64,000 nt of DNA. Source: Ricinus communis. Taxonomy: Eukaryota > Streptophyta > Magnoliopsida > Malpighiales > Euphorbiaceae. The stretch is taken from contig NC_063263.1 of the NCBI RefSeq assembly GCF_019578655.1, positions 19,653,001 through 19,717,000 on the forward strand. Direction: 5' to 3'. Every line of letters begins with the position of its first letter. The stretch's first letter is position 1. Below are positions 26,940-38,442 of the stretch, piece by piece. Position numbers and translations under genes: made by a program. The notes beneath the pieces are model-generated. The model saw only the letters and a program-made list of their open reading frames with translations. It did not search any database and was not told the origin of the DNA.

Positions 26940-29900
26940 TTGAATGGAATCGAAATCTATGTATGTGTGCCACATGTGCCGATCAAAGAATATGCCTATC
27001 ATTATTATCATAAACTTGGTAATGTGAAGCGGGATTGTAGGAAATTGCAGAATAAAAAGGCACAATTAGCTCATGTTGCAATCAATAATGATACCTCTAA
27101 AAAAATTATGCTATATGCAGATAATACACCAAGTTCACTAAGTACCAGGATTCATTGAAATCTCAATCTACTTCTATTATTACTATTGTTGAGTAAGGTA
27201 AACCTAATACATGTCTTATTTCCTCATCTTCCAAATGGGCCATTAACTCTGGTGCCGTAGATCGCATGACAAGTACTCTAGTATGTTTTCTACCTTGCAA
27301 TCACATTCTAATATTACTTTAGCAAATGGGTCCACGTCTTTAATTATTAGGTCTGACACAATTATTCCCCCTTTATCACTTCCATTGTCATATATTCTTA
27401 GTTTACCTCAAGTATCTAATTCTTTCCGAATTATTTTTTGTCTCAAGATCTTATGACGAAGAAGATTATTGGTAAAGAACATGAGCTTGGAGCTATATCC
27501 TTGATACATAAGTAATAAGATACAAGTTTTGTTCTGGAGTAGTTGCCCCGTTTGAAGCACACTATTGGTTCGATCATCCTTCCTTTTCCGTGTTAAAGAA
27601 ATTATGTCCTTAATTTCAGAGTCTATCTCCATTCGAGTGTGAGTCATGTTAGTTTGCTAAACATCACCGTCTTAATTCAAGTATAAGAGTCAATAAACGA
27701 GCTAATGCTCCTTTTGAATTAGTTCATTCATATGTTTGGGTCCTTCTCTAATCACATCCAAAACTGGATTTAAGTATTTTGTTACTTTGTTGATGACTAC
27801 TCTCGAATGACATGGTTATATTTCATGAAAAATCGTTCCAAGGTGTTTTCTCATTTTTCCACCTTATGTGTTGAGATTAACACTCAATTTAATGTGTCTG
27901 TTTAAACTCTGCAAAGTGATAATGCTAAGGAATATTTATCTAAAAAATTTCAAAATTAAATGATTCAAAATGGAATTCTTCATCAAACTTCTTGTGTTGA
28001 TACACCATTTCAAAATGGAGTTGCCGAGCAAAAAAATAAACTTCCTTTATAAACTGCAAGAGCTTTATTGTTCCAAATGTAGGTTCCTAAAACCTTTTGG
28101 GCTAATGTTGTTTCCACAACTTGTTTTCTGATAAACCATATGTCATCTTTTGTTCTTCATAGTGAGGCACCATATTATATTCTTTTCCAAACAAACTATT
28201 ATTAATTATTGACCCTAGAACATTTGGGTGTACTTGTTTTGTTTTAAATGTTCGTCCATATGTCACAAAGTTAGATCTCAAATCTTTAAAAAACATGTTT
28301 CTTGGTTATTCTCGTGTTCAAAAGGGATATAAATGTTATTGTCCAACGCTTAACAGGTACCTTGTATCTGATGATGTCATTTTCTTCGAAAATATTCCAT
28401 TTTCTCTGTCTGGTTCTTATACAAGTTAGAGGGAGGATGATGATTTGCTTATCTACACTATCACATCCTCGGTCTCTACTAAATGTATCTCCTAAGCACA
28501 AGCCTTTATATAGTACAAGTGTATTCTTAGCGAATGACTTCTCTTGACTCAAGTCTTGAACCAGCTCCTTTATCGTTAGATCCGGTCTCTTAAGATGATT
28601 TTTCTTTTGCGTCTTACAATCATTTGTCCTTCATTTTATTCTTTCACTGCTTTTCTATATCCTGTTTATGTTTCTAAAACTATTAAGAAAGCACTTTCCA
28701 TCCTGGATGGTATAGTGCTATGGATTAAGGAAATAAATGCCTTAGAGGATAATGTTATGTGGACTTTAGTGGATTTATATGCAAGTAAGAAAGCTATTGG
28801 TTATAAGTGGGTATTTGCAATTAAAGTGAATCCCGATAGGTCAATTGCTCGAATAAAAGCATTAGTTTCTTGCTACAAGATATGCTCAGACTTATGGAGT
28901 AGATTATTCTAACACTTTTTCCCATGTTGCTAAGTTAACTTCTGTCAGGTTGTTGATCTCTCTGGCAACCACTTGTTATTGGCCTTTGCATCAGTTAGAT
29001 ATCAAGAATGACTTTCTTCATGGAGATCTTTCAGAGGAAGTATATAGAGAGACCTTCTAGTTTTGTTGCTTAAAAGGGGTATGGGAAAGTTTATCAACTT
29101 TGAAAATCTTTGTACGGCCTGAAATAAAGTGCCCGGGCTTGGTTTGGAAAGTTTAGCCATGCGGTTGAAAGGTTTGGAATGCAAAAAAGCAAATTTGATT
29201 ACTTTGTCATTTAAAAACAGTTTAAAGTTGACATAAGTTTGTTAGTAGTTTATATGGATGACATTGTCATTACTGGGAATGATGCTATGGGAATCTCTTC
29301 ACTTAAGTCCTTTCTTCACACTCAATTTCACATGAAAGATTTAGGAAAGCTAAAGTACTTTTTAATGTTGAAGTCACAAGGAAAAAAGGTATCTTTCTAT
29401 CCTAGAGGAAATATGTTCTTGACTTATTGACTGAGACAAGAAATTTAGGAGCAAAGCCATCTAGTGCTCCAATGATTCCTAATATGCAACTTAGAAAAGA
29501 TGGTGAGCTACTTGAACGCGGCTGCAATAGTTATAACAAAAATTGAAAAAATATTTCCCTTTAATTGGCGACTATCAAAAAAATCAGAAAATGTTATGAA
29601 ATTTATATTAACAACATTCAGTATAAGTTCAAGGCACATAAGGTTCAGAAAATATAGAAGAGTAGTTAGGAAGTTAAATTATATAATGGTAACTCATCCA
29701 TATATTGCATGCTCTGTTAGTGTTGTAAGTCAATTTATGTCATCTTCAACAATCCATCATTGGACAACTTTGAAACATATTTCGTGTTACTTGAAAGGAG
29801 CACTTAGACGTGGTATTTTGTATACAAATCATGGACACACTCGTATTTAATATTTTGAGATGTAGATTAGGTAGGTTCCAAGATGGATATAAGATCTGTA

Positions 29901-30369
29901 TCACGATATTGTATTTTTGTTGGAGGTAACTTGATTTCAAGTAAGAGTAAAAAGCAAACAATTGTATATTGTTCTAGACAAAAAAAGAATATCGAGCTAT
30001 AATACAGTTTGTGTATGAAATAATATTGATATATAAGCTCTTGACTGAAATAGGTCTTAAGATTTCAATTCCAACCAAATTATGATATGATAACCAAGCT
30101 GCTCTTCATATTGCATCCAATCTCGTGTTCTAGGACGAAACACATCAAAATTGTTTGTCTTTTTATTCGCGAAGAGATCCAACAAGGATTGATTTCTATT
30201 GGATATGTGAAGACAAGAGAACAATTGGGAGATATTTTCATAAAAACTCTAAAAATGAGCCAGATTATTTTTATAACAACCTGAGCATAATCTATATACT
30301 TCAGCTTGAAGAAAAGTGTTATAGCTTATATAGGAAAATATATATATAGCTTAATTATATGAGACTAAT
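26940..30369 (+). mobile_element. Decayed Ty1/Copia retrotransposon (5'-truncated, many stops)
   Basis: Copia polyprotein pieces appear in the expected order on the + strand. There is a gag zinc-knuckle relic (about 26990-27055) and a protease-like NSGAVDRMT (about 27245). Integrase follows from about 27690 to 28130, including a PFQNGVAEQKN stretch, then the reverse transcriptase start (IGYKWVFAIKVNPDRS, about 28794). The polymerase site reads YMDD (29239-29430), and an RNase H tail (TKHIKI...GYVKTREQLGDIF) lies at 30087-30284. Stops and frameshifts are frequent, so it is not functional. A purine-rich block near 30307-30316 is followed by TGTTATAGC at 30317, which I take as the start of its 3' LTR. 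That LTR is interrupted at 30370 by a solo LTR. No 5' LTR was recognised. Confidence 0.85.
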
Positions 30370-31035
30370 CGTCACAACCCCGTAACATGCTAACCAACAG
30401 ACATTAACCAGGTAGCATACAAGCGTCGTAGATTATATACTACATGTAAATAGGTCAATATCCAGATTGTTAAGAATCAAGACATAAGGTTATTAATATA
30501 TAAACATATGATTATACTTAAACATCATTTAATAAATATTCAAAACATCTTCTTATGCCTTACAAGACACACTTCCATATACATCATATAACTGCATACA
30601 AAATGCATCAGGAGGAGACTCCACAAAACTGACCAAACCTGAAAAAACTGCTAAAAGCTAGATTTCAGATACAACCAACAGATGCACTACTATTTACAAA
30701 CTTGAAAAGAAAAATTTTAGAGAGGGGTGAGCCTCCAGCTTAGTAAATAAATAATCAACATAATCTATATCACATACACTTAATACAATTTCCACCCAAT
30801 CACATAACTTACCATGATTCATAATTTAGGCATAAATTCATACCATTGTACTCAATTCATTACAACCCTCATAAAAAAGAATACAATTCAACAATTATGG
30901 TTAGTTCTCACGGCTTGTTGGTCCCCTTTAATGTACTGCTCCGCCTTATCCTCACCTATCGCACACGTAAGCTACTCTGCCTCATCCTCACATATTACAC
31001 ACTTTTATAGCCTCTCTAGGCTTTAGCCTCCCAAG

Positions 31036-31102
<67 letters not shown>

Positions 31103-32719
31103 CACAAGGGAATCGACCATTCACATGCACATATGCAATTAACATCACAATTCAATCATTTCACTTATATCATATTCAAGCAATAACAATTGTTCCACTC
31201 AACACCAAGCATTTTCATCTCATTTATTTAAACATAACATAATATTAAACTAACACAATCATTCGTGGAACATTTGATTAAATATATGAATATAGCAAAT
31301 ATTAACTATTTACTTACTCAAAATACACTTATTCCTTCAACATAGAAGAACCTCCTTTCTCCACAACTTCCTTTCTAGGCCTTTGAGTTCCTGTTAACAC
31401 ATTCATCAATTCACATTTCCTGCACATTACAAATATTCATGTAAATGCTAGTTCTAATGCATTACAAGATCATCCTTTCTCTAATTCATAGATCTAACTC
31501 TTCCTCTAAGACTCTCAATTACTGTTTTAATATCATATAAATATGTTCTATTTAGCTATTTACCAATTTAACTCAAATTAACATAAAATAAATTGCATAA
31601 AACTAATCTCTAACATCTCTGTTTTCTAGACAAAATTTAGTACCAAAGTATATTTATTGCTAGGCAAAATTGGCTTAATACAAAAATCTCGTATTAAATA
31701 GACATATACTTTTATGTGTCTAGTTTCATCTGCAAGAAGAATTACTCAATTCTGACTTCTATAGATTTAATTATTCCCAAATTACTGAGCAAGGGTCATA
31801 TAGCTAGTTGTACCCGAGTAATAATCTGTTTGCTCAATTTAAGCAACTAAAACGGTAAAAATAGTAAAATCACAAAACTAAAAGTTATAGAGGACTCTTC
31901 AAAATTTCCGTAGACACCAATTAAGCTTAATTTGGACTTATATAATGCATGTTATGCCTAAAATACAGAACATCTAGGTTGTTGGAATTTTGACAGTTCT
32001 CTGTTTTGATATACTTAAACTTAAATCAAGCTTAATCTCTATGCAATCATTCAATACTCTACTAATTCATGATAATCAGATCTTTAATTAATCAATGAAA
32101 GCATCAATTGAAGTTTTCCCAATTTGTAATCAAGAACCTAATGACAAATTAATAATACTCAAGTAACAACTCACAAATTTCAGCTTTTGGGTTGCTAATA
32201 TGCTAAAATCCTTTAGCTTTAGCTTGGCTTCTTCAATAGTTGGTAAAATCTTATCTTAATCTTAAGTTTTTCTAGGTATTTCACTCATCTCTCTTGTTTC
32301 AAATTTTGAGTTTTTGGCCATGTACGAATTTTAGAGAAATGAAGAGGTAAAATGAGCTTGCTCATGGTTCCAATTTTCAAGATTCATCTCTCAATGCCAC
32401 CACCTACTTAAACTAGTTTTATCATCCTAAGTTAATTCTTATACACAGGTACTAACTTTTAATTGTATCTTTTAAGTCCAATTTATTTACCCAACCTTCA
32501 ACTATTGGTTCAATTAAGTCTTAAGGCTTAATACACATGACCCAAGTACTTAATCAACTTATCTAAATTAATAATCTAATATCATGCTTCTTATTCTCTA
32601 CTTATAATTAATATATATCTATTCTCATAAAATAAAAATATTATTAATATATCATCATATGCCCAATGATTAAATGTAAATGCACATAACAAGTATGATG
32701 AGAAAATGCAGGCGTTACA
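30370..32719. mobile_element. Solo LTR of a Gypsy-type element (2350 bp)
   Basis: The block starts CGTCACAACCCC (probably TG mutated to CG) and ends GGCGTTACA, so read from either strand it has near-TG...CA ends typical of large plant LTRs. It is bounded by CTAAT (30365-30369) and CTAGT (32720-32724), which look like a 5-bp target duplication with one change. No internal gag-pol region is present, so it is best explained as the product of recombination between two LTRs. It contains a 54-bp (AT)n run. The orientation of the parent element is not certain. Confidence 0.7.
31041..31094. repeat. (AT)27 microsatellite
   Basis: A pure AT dinucleotide run of 54 bases inside the solo LTR, followed by a T run. 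Its length may vary between individuals. Confidence 0.95.
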
Positions 32720-32735
32720 CTAGTTGATGACTTAT

Positions 32736-32738
32736 AAA

Positions 32739-32778
<40 letters not shown>
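32736..32778. repeat. A-run plus (AT)16 microsatellite
   Basis: An A run (32736-32747) merges into a 32-base AT dinucleotide run (32747-32778). It starts 12 bases after the right target duplication of the solo LTR. Confidence 0.95.
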
Positions 32779-32781
<3 letters not shown>

Positions 32782-34284
32782 TCCGTGTGTGCGCACTATT
32801 GTAGTGGATAATAAGTATTTCTCCTCTCAAATAATGTTTACACAAATAAAGTCCTATATTTTGTATATTAAATAATAACTATAGAATTCACTCCAAATAA
32901 AATTAATATTGCACTTTAAATAATTTATAATAAACGAATTCATAAAAATAAAAAAGATGAGAAAACAATAAATAAAATAATTAAACTCATGAAATTTAAT
33001 ACCTTATTAATGTAGATTTTCTTTTGGATTCTACATATTTTATTAGAATCTAGTTTATTTATGTTAAAATTTTATCAATTAATGAGTTAGAATTCCAAAT
33101 GAACGTTTATTCCAATTAAATACATAAATATTAGATTTAGAAATCAATTTTACAAATTTTTTCATTTCAATCAAACACAATATAAGAAGAATTAGCATTT
33201 TTCACAAAATTCTCTCTAATAATTAATAATCATAAATCTTTTCAATTTTAAATATTAAATAATAAAAGTATTAATTATCTAAATTTCTTAAAAATTTATT
33301 AAATAATATAATTATTAATTTATTAAATATTAAACATATAATATGATCAAATATAGGAATTTTTATAATTATTAATAAATATTTGTGTACATTAATCGTA
33401 AAATTAAAGTAAAATATAACAACTACGTCATATCAAGTTAAAATCAACTCAAATTCATTTAATTAATAATAACATATAAAACATATACTAACAACACATA
33501 AAATTAGAATAGTAATTCTTTTGTTATTATTATTTTTTTAAAAGTGAAAAAGAAATTGTTCTTAAAAATTACTAAAATTCTTAAAAAAGTTCATACATAT
33601 ATATCTCTTATTTAAAAATTAAAACGAAACTATTTTTCATTTTTCACTTCTAACACTTGTATCAAAATAGCATAGAAGTTTTTACTTTACTTTCAAATTT
33701 TATAAAATCATAAGTATATATTCTCTGATAATATCCTTTTAAAAGAAATTAAATCTAGCTAAAATGTAATTCTATTTTCAAATTAGGAATTAAGAAAATA
33801 AATTTAATTTTAAAAATAAATTATAATTATAGGGGCATTTAAATATAAATTATAGTAAAATTGCTTTAATAGTCTTTGAATGATGGGAATGACTATGGAA
33901 CTTAAATTTGATTTTAACAAGAAATTCTAAGGCTGAAAAATTCAGATTCAAACAAAAACAAAAACAATAGTATTCAAACATAAATACGGTCCAACTAATA
34001 ACTGAACCTTCTTTATCTCTTTCACATCATTCACATGGACTATATTAATTCCTTAATTAATTTCCCAAAATTTCAGCTTTCTAATTCTTACACGTTTATG
34101 TATTAAAATGAAGATTGCACACGCACAGCTTACTTGCCATTTTCCCCACCCACAGCTTTTAAATGCACAACAGAATCAATTATTCAAAATCTTTTGTCAA
34201 CTTTCCACATTAACAATTTCAAGAATTCCATCTTGTTAGCTGGTCTGATAAAGAAAGTTTGTATCTTCTTGAAATGATTTTTGA
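32779..34284. other. AT-rich intergenic region upstream of the peroxidase gene
   Basis: No protein or RNA gene is recognisable. The distal part is low-complexity AT-rich DNA. The last few hundred bases must hold regulatory sequence for the peroxidase gene that begins at 34310. Confidence 0.4.
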
Positions 34285-34294
34285 TATATATATA
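34285..34294 (+). promoter_or_regulatory. TATA-like run just before the peroxidase ATG
   Basis: TATATATATA lies only 15 bases before the first ATG at 34310. If it acts as a TATA box, transcription would start at or after that ATG and translation would use the next in-frame ATG at 34412. It may equally be a simple repeat in the leader. Confidence 0.35.
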
Positions 34295-34309
34295 GTTTAG
34301 TGTTGAACC

Positions 34310-37031
34310 ATGAACTTCACCAACTGGGTTTCTCTTCTTTTTCTTGTTTTTGCAGTCTTGCTCTTTTATAGCTACCCACTCCCATTCTCTTTTTCTTTTT
34401 CTTCAAAGAATATGGCTGAAGAATCATCCAAGTCTATCTACGATTTCACTGTCAAGGTAACTGCTTTAATCTTATGCTTTTGGGTTTATTTCATTGCTAT
34501 TCTCTATGGGTTGTGGAGAAAACTAAAGAAAGTTATCAATTTTGTGTTTTCTCTGTTATCTCTCTCTCAAAACACAGATGGGAAAGTTAAAGAATCTGTG
34601 CTTTGATTATTATGGTTTTAAGGTTATAGAGAAAAGGACAGAGAGAGACTTTAGTATAGTATCTCTTTGTCAGTATTTTTTATTTTTGCTTCAGAACTGT
34701 GTTTCTCCTCTTGTAATGGTTTTATTACGGTTCTGTTCTTATGATTTGACTTATTTCCTGAATTTTGAGTTTTTATTAGATTCAGTTATATTTACGTTAC
34801 TGAACTTGATTCCAAGTTTGCATTTCTTTTTGCCTAAAGCTGGGAATCTCAGTTTGAATTGCTCCCAGTAACAAGTTTTATTGAGAAGTATGTCAGTAAT
34901 GGCAAATTCTCCAAATTTAAGCCTCTGTTTTTCTTTTTTCAAATTTTTCCTTTACCATTTCTTACTTTGATAGGATAGAGTCAGATAATCTACCTATCAC
35001 CCAATTTATGTGACATAGATTTCTAATAATTTCAGGAATAGAGTTTGGTAGTGAGTTTTACTTCAGCTTCTTTGAAATGAAAGGCTTGGTTGTGTAGATT
35101 GAGTGTATAATTGCATCTGATTGCAGGATATTCGCGGAAATGATGTGAGTCTGAATGAATACAGTGGGAAGGTTCTTCTGATTGTGAATGTTGCTTCCAA
35201 ATGGTAATCTGACTCTTAGGATATCCTGTGTTTGACTTCCTTAGCTAATGAATTTCCAAGTCATATATTTTTCTCATTCCATGATTTTTCTTTAGTGTTT
35301 GACTGATTGGCTGTTTAGTTATTTGCAAATTTCGACATGGCAAGATGCTCTCTCTAGGTCATACCAAATTTATTTAATTCTTGAAATTTACAATTTAGTT
35401 CTAAATTGCTTTTGGATACCTGACCTTCTTTGTCTGCCATGAAAATGGCCAAGAAAACACCTTTCTCCTTGTTTGAATCAAAACCTCTCCCCTTAGAGAT
35501 ATTTGAGCAATCATCTTATTTTTATAATAGATGTTGGTAGATATTAATCATCTGATGAAGAGAGGATTGAGTTCTGTATTCATTGTTGGTTCCTAGTATT
35601 GTTCAGGACTATTGAGTTGAATGGAATAGTTTGATTCTTGAGGGCTGTTGGAGCAATGTTTGGCGAATGACTTTTGCCTCGATGTTTAGAAAAGATATAT
35701 GGAGACCATTCATACTTTGTACATAAATGCAGGCATACGCCATATTGTTTGCAATCTGATATGTTAGAGATTGAAACCCTAAAAGCATTGGATAAATGGA
35801 ATGTTTAGTGCTGTGAAAAACTTAAATCCATCTAACTGACTGGACATTGGTCATCAAGATAGTATGATCTTGCATGCTAGAATGGCTTAGCAGGATATTC
35901 AGACTTTATTTCTTTTCTGTTTTCCTGGGGTTCTCAAGGAAAACCGATTACTGATGTGGTTTCAAACAATCATTACCTATAATGGGTTTGCTTTAAATAA
36001 AATGCAAAGATAATTCTTTTTCCTGTAACATTTCCTTTGTTAACATATAATAGTATTCCTTAAATAGAAAGGAAAAATCATTCTTTTCCTTTTAACATTT
36101 CCTTTATCATCATTCTTTTCTATACCAAAACACGTTATGTGCTCATGAACAATATGTTTCCCACACTTTGATCAAGTGACAACTAACGGATTTGGCAGTG
36201 AATTGTATTTTTGTTTTCTGATCATTGTAAAACTTTAAAAACTAACTTGCACTCATCTTTTTTTTTTGTTAAAAAAGAAAAGAAACTTTTTAAACATTCA
36301 GTTAAATTAAATTTATTTGCTCCAATGACATTCTTGACTTTTGCATTGTTATTGAATTTATTCTTCATTATGCAGTGGATTAACACAATCAAACTACAAG
36401 GAGTTGAATGTCTTGTATGAGAAGTACAAAAACCAAGGTTCGTGTCTCATTCTTGTAGACTGGATAGACAACCTTCAAGAGTTTATCCGTTTCACCATGT
36501 TTATATGGCTTTGGGGTTGGTCCTTATGGACATGAATGCTTATGTCAGGTTTTGAGATCCTGGCATTTCCCTGCAACCAGTTTGCTGGACAAGAACCAGG
36601 AAGCAATGAGGAGATTCAAGAAGTTGCGTGCACAATGTTTAAAGCTGAATTCCCAATCTTTGACAAGGTGCTACCTCATTCCAAGCTTCTGGCTCTTTTA
36701 TTTTGACAGATGGGTAGAAATCTTTTAAACTTTTGTTCCTGATCTTTTTAGATTGAGGTGAATGGAAAGAACACAGCACCTCTGTACAAGTATCTAAAAT
36801 CAGAAAAAGGTGGATATTTTGGAGATGCCATCAAGTGGAACTTCACAAAATTTCTAGTAAACAAGGAGGGCAAGGTTGTGGAGCGATATGCTCCGACTAC
36901 ATCACCCCTTAAAATTGAGGTATGAATAGTAACATTTTTGCTTGTAGGGATTTCCAAGAACATGTTCTGATGTTACTTTCTTTCATTTCCTTTTGCAGAA
37001 AGATATACAGAATCTGTTGGGAGCTTCTTAA
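34310..37031 (+). CDS. Glutathione peroxidase-like thiol peroxidase with N-terminal membrane segment (6 exons, 201 aa)
   Basis: Plant GPX-family enzymes reduce lipid and hydrogen peroxides, usually with thioredoxin, and some relay redox signals. Exons: 34310-34456, 35127-35203, 36376-36437, 36549-36667, 36752-36919, 36999-37031, all phase-consistent. The peroxidatic cysteine is Cys75 in VASKCGLT. Cys104 lies in FPCNQF, and the resolving cysteine is Cys123 in [11 protein letters not shown]. The 48-residue spacing from Cys75 to Cys123 matches plant GPX enzymes. The WNFTKFLV motif is present. The active site uses cysteine, not selenocysteine. The first about 34 residues hold a hydrophobic stretch ([20 protein letters not shown]), so this form probably anchors in or enters the endomembrane system, like Arabidopsis GPX3. 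A second in-frame Met (Met35, at 34412) starts a form lacking that segment. Confidence 0.95.
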
Positions 37032-38249
37032 GTACAAGATTAGAATCATTTTAGGAGTGTTATAATCTCCTTTATAATTCAGTGGCATAATATCCTTAAC
37101 TCTGTAAAATGGAATCATTGTGTTGTGGGTTTGCTTTCCAAATTTGAATGAATATATACATACTGGTTAATTAATACGGTTGCAGATCCTGTTCTTATCA
37201 TCATGTACATGTATTGTATGCTTGGACATTTAGTAGTTACAGAAGTCTATTTCATGTTATGTGTCCAGGTTTTGTGATATTACAGGAGACTTGTGATTGG
37301 GTACCCTTATTTTGACTGTTAAATCTTCTTTATTGTAAGATGGAAACCCTCATGGAGTTCTAAGTAATTTGATTGTAGTTTGAGAAATCCATATATTAGA
37401 TCTCTGAATTTGTCCCTTTTTGCAATTTAGTCCTCAGGTCCAGCTTGTTACTGTTGGGTCCTTAGACTTTCAATTTTCTTAGAATTATGCTATTTTTTAA
37501 CAAATTCTTTCACACCATTAAAAATAATTAAAAAAGAAAAACTTAGGACCTAAAATTAAATTACATATTTTACCCTAAAATTTTTATTTTTAAATTGTTT
37601 CATAAAATGGTTATTAATTATGAAACTTATTTTACAAATTGTTTGATTATTTCACAATATAAAAAAAATAATACAATAACATCAAATATATGTATGATTA
37701 TTTTTATTTTTTAAAAAATAAATTCATTTGGATTATTATACAATTATTTAAAAATACATTTTGTGCAAAAACTGATCCTATATAATAAAAAAGATCATTC
37801 TTTTAGTGAATTTCATAATATTTATACATAAAATGACGTATAATTTTATTATAATCTCGTTAAAGAAAAAAAAATGAAAATTTCATAATAAAAAGATATT
37901 ATATTTGTAACAACAATTTTATTTATGTTTAAGTAATAATAAAAAAAGAGATGAGTCATAACATATGCATTTTGGTTTATAGTCTTATAATTATTTGGAC
38001 GAGTCACTTTAGGTTTTTGAATTATGAAATTAATAGATAAAAAACGATGTGTTTTGGTTAAGTGGTGATTTACTGACTATCCTTTTCAAAATAAATTATT
38101 GCGATTTTAAAATATTAGTGGTTGGATTATATTTTAGAATAAATCTAAAAATTGGGTTTTTTTATAGAGAAATTGAAAGAAATGATTAAAATTGTTATAA
38201 AGTATAAACTTTGGGAAGTTTCAGCTAATTGGGCCTAATAAAAAGAGAA
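37032..38249. other. Intergenic, peroxidase 3' flank and AT-rich repeat debris
   Basis: The first part is the 3' UTR region of the peroxidase gene. At about 37390-37560 there are phrases such as GATCTCTGAATTTGTCCC and CAATTTAGTCCTCAGGTCC, which resemble dispersed plant repeats. The remainder is AT-rich. No gene is recognised. Confidence 0.4.
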
Positions 38250-38297
38250 ACCGTTGGAAGTTTGACAGGTATTACCGTTGGAAGTTTGGCAGGTAGT
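38250..38297 (+). promoter_or_regulatory. Tandem 24-bp promoter repeat with MSA-like cores
   Basis: Two adjacent 24-bp copies, 38250-38273 and 38274-38297, both start ACCGTTGGAAGTTTG and differ at two positions. On the - strand each contains TCCAACGGT, which matches the mitosis-specific activator (MSA) element, YCYAACGGYYA, at ten of eleven positions. MSA elements bind three-repeat MYB factors and drive G2/M expression. The pair ends 3 bp before the TATA box of the NAC-like gene. The repeat is directly visible; its function is inferred. Confidence 0.55.
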
Positions 38298-38300
38298 GCC

Positions 38301-38308
38301 TATATATA
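38301..38308 (+). promoter_or_regulatory. TATA box of the NAC-like gene
   Basis: TATATATA lies 135-142 bases before the ATG at 38443. This leaves room for a leader of about 100 bases starting near 38335. Position and sequence are typical for a plant TATA box. Confidence 0.6.
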
Positions 38309-38442
38309 CGGGCGGTTCTTCACATAAGTCACACATTACAAGACAGAAACTAAAACACACTCCTGCGTCTTTCCTTATTCTCTCTGGAGACGTACTGAAA
38401 TTCAAGAAACCCTAACTAGATAGAAATCAATTTCCAAGAACA

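Noticed and set aside
31041..31094. CRISPR-like or regulatory AT array
   Set aside because: It is a simple AT microsatellite in a retrotransposon LTR with no spacer structure.
30370..32719. Complete LTR retrotransposon
   Set aside because: There are no repeated ends inside the block and no gag-pol coding sequence, so a solo LTR fits better.
34542..34871. 109-codon frame in the peroxidase gene
   Set aside because: It lies inside the first intron between two well-supported exons and has no homology.
36376..36437. Possible selenocysteine site in the peroxidase
   Set aside because: The active-site codon formed across the exon junction is TGT (cysteine), as in all plant GPX enzymes; there is no in-frame TGA.
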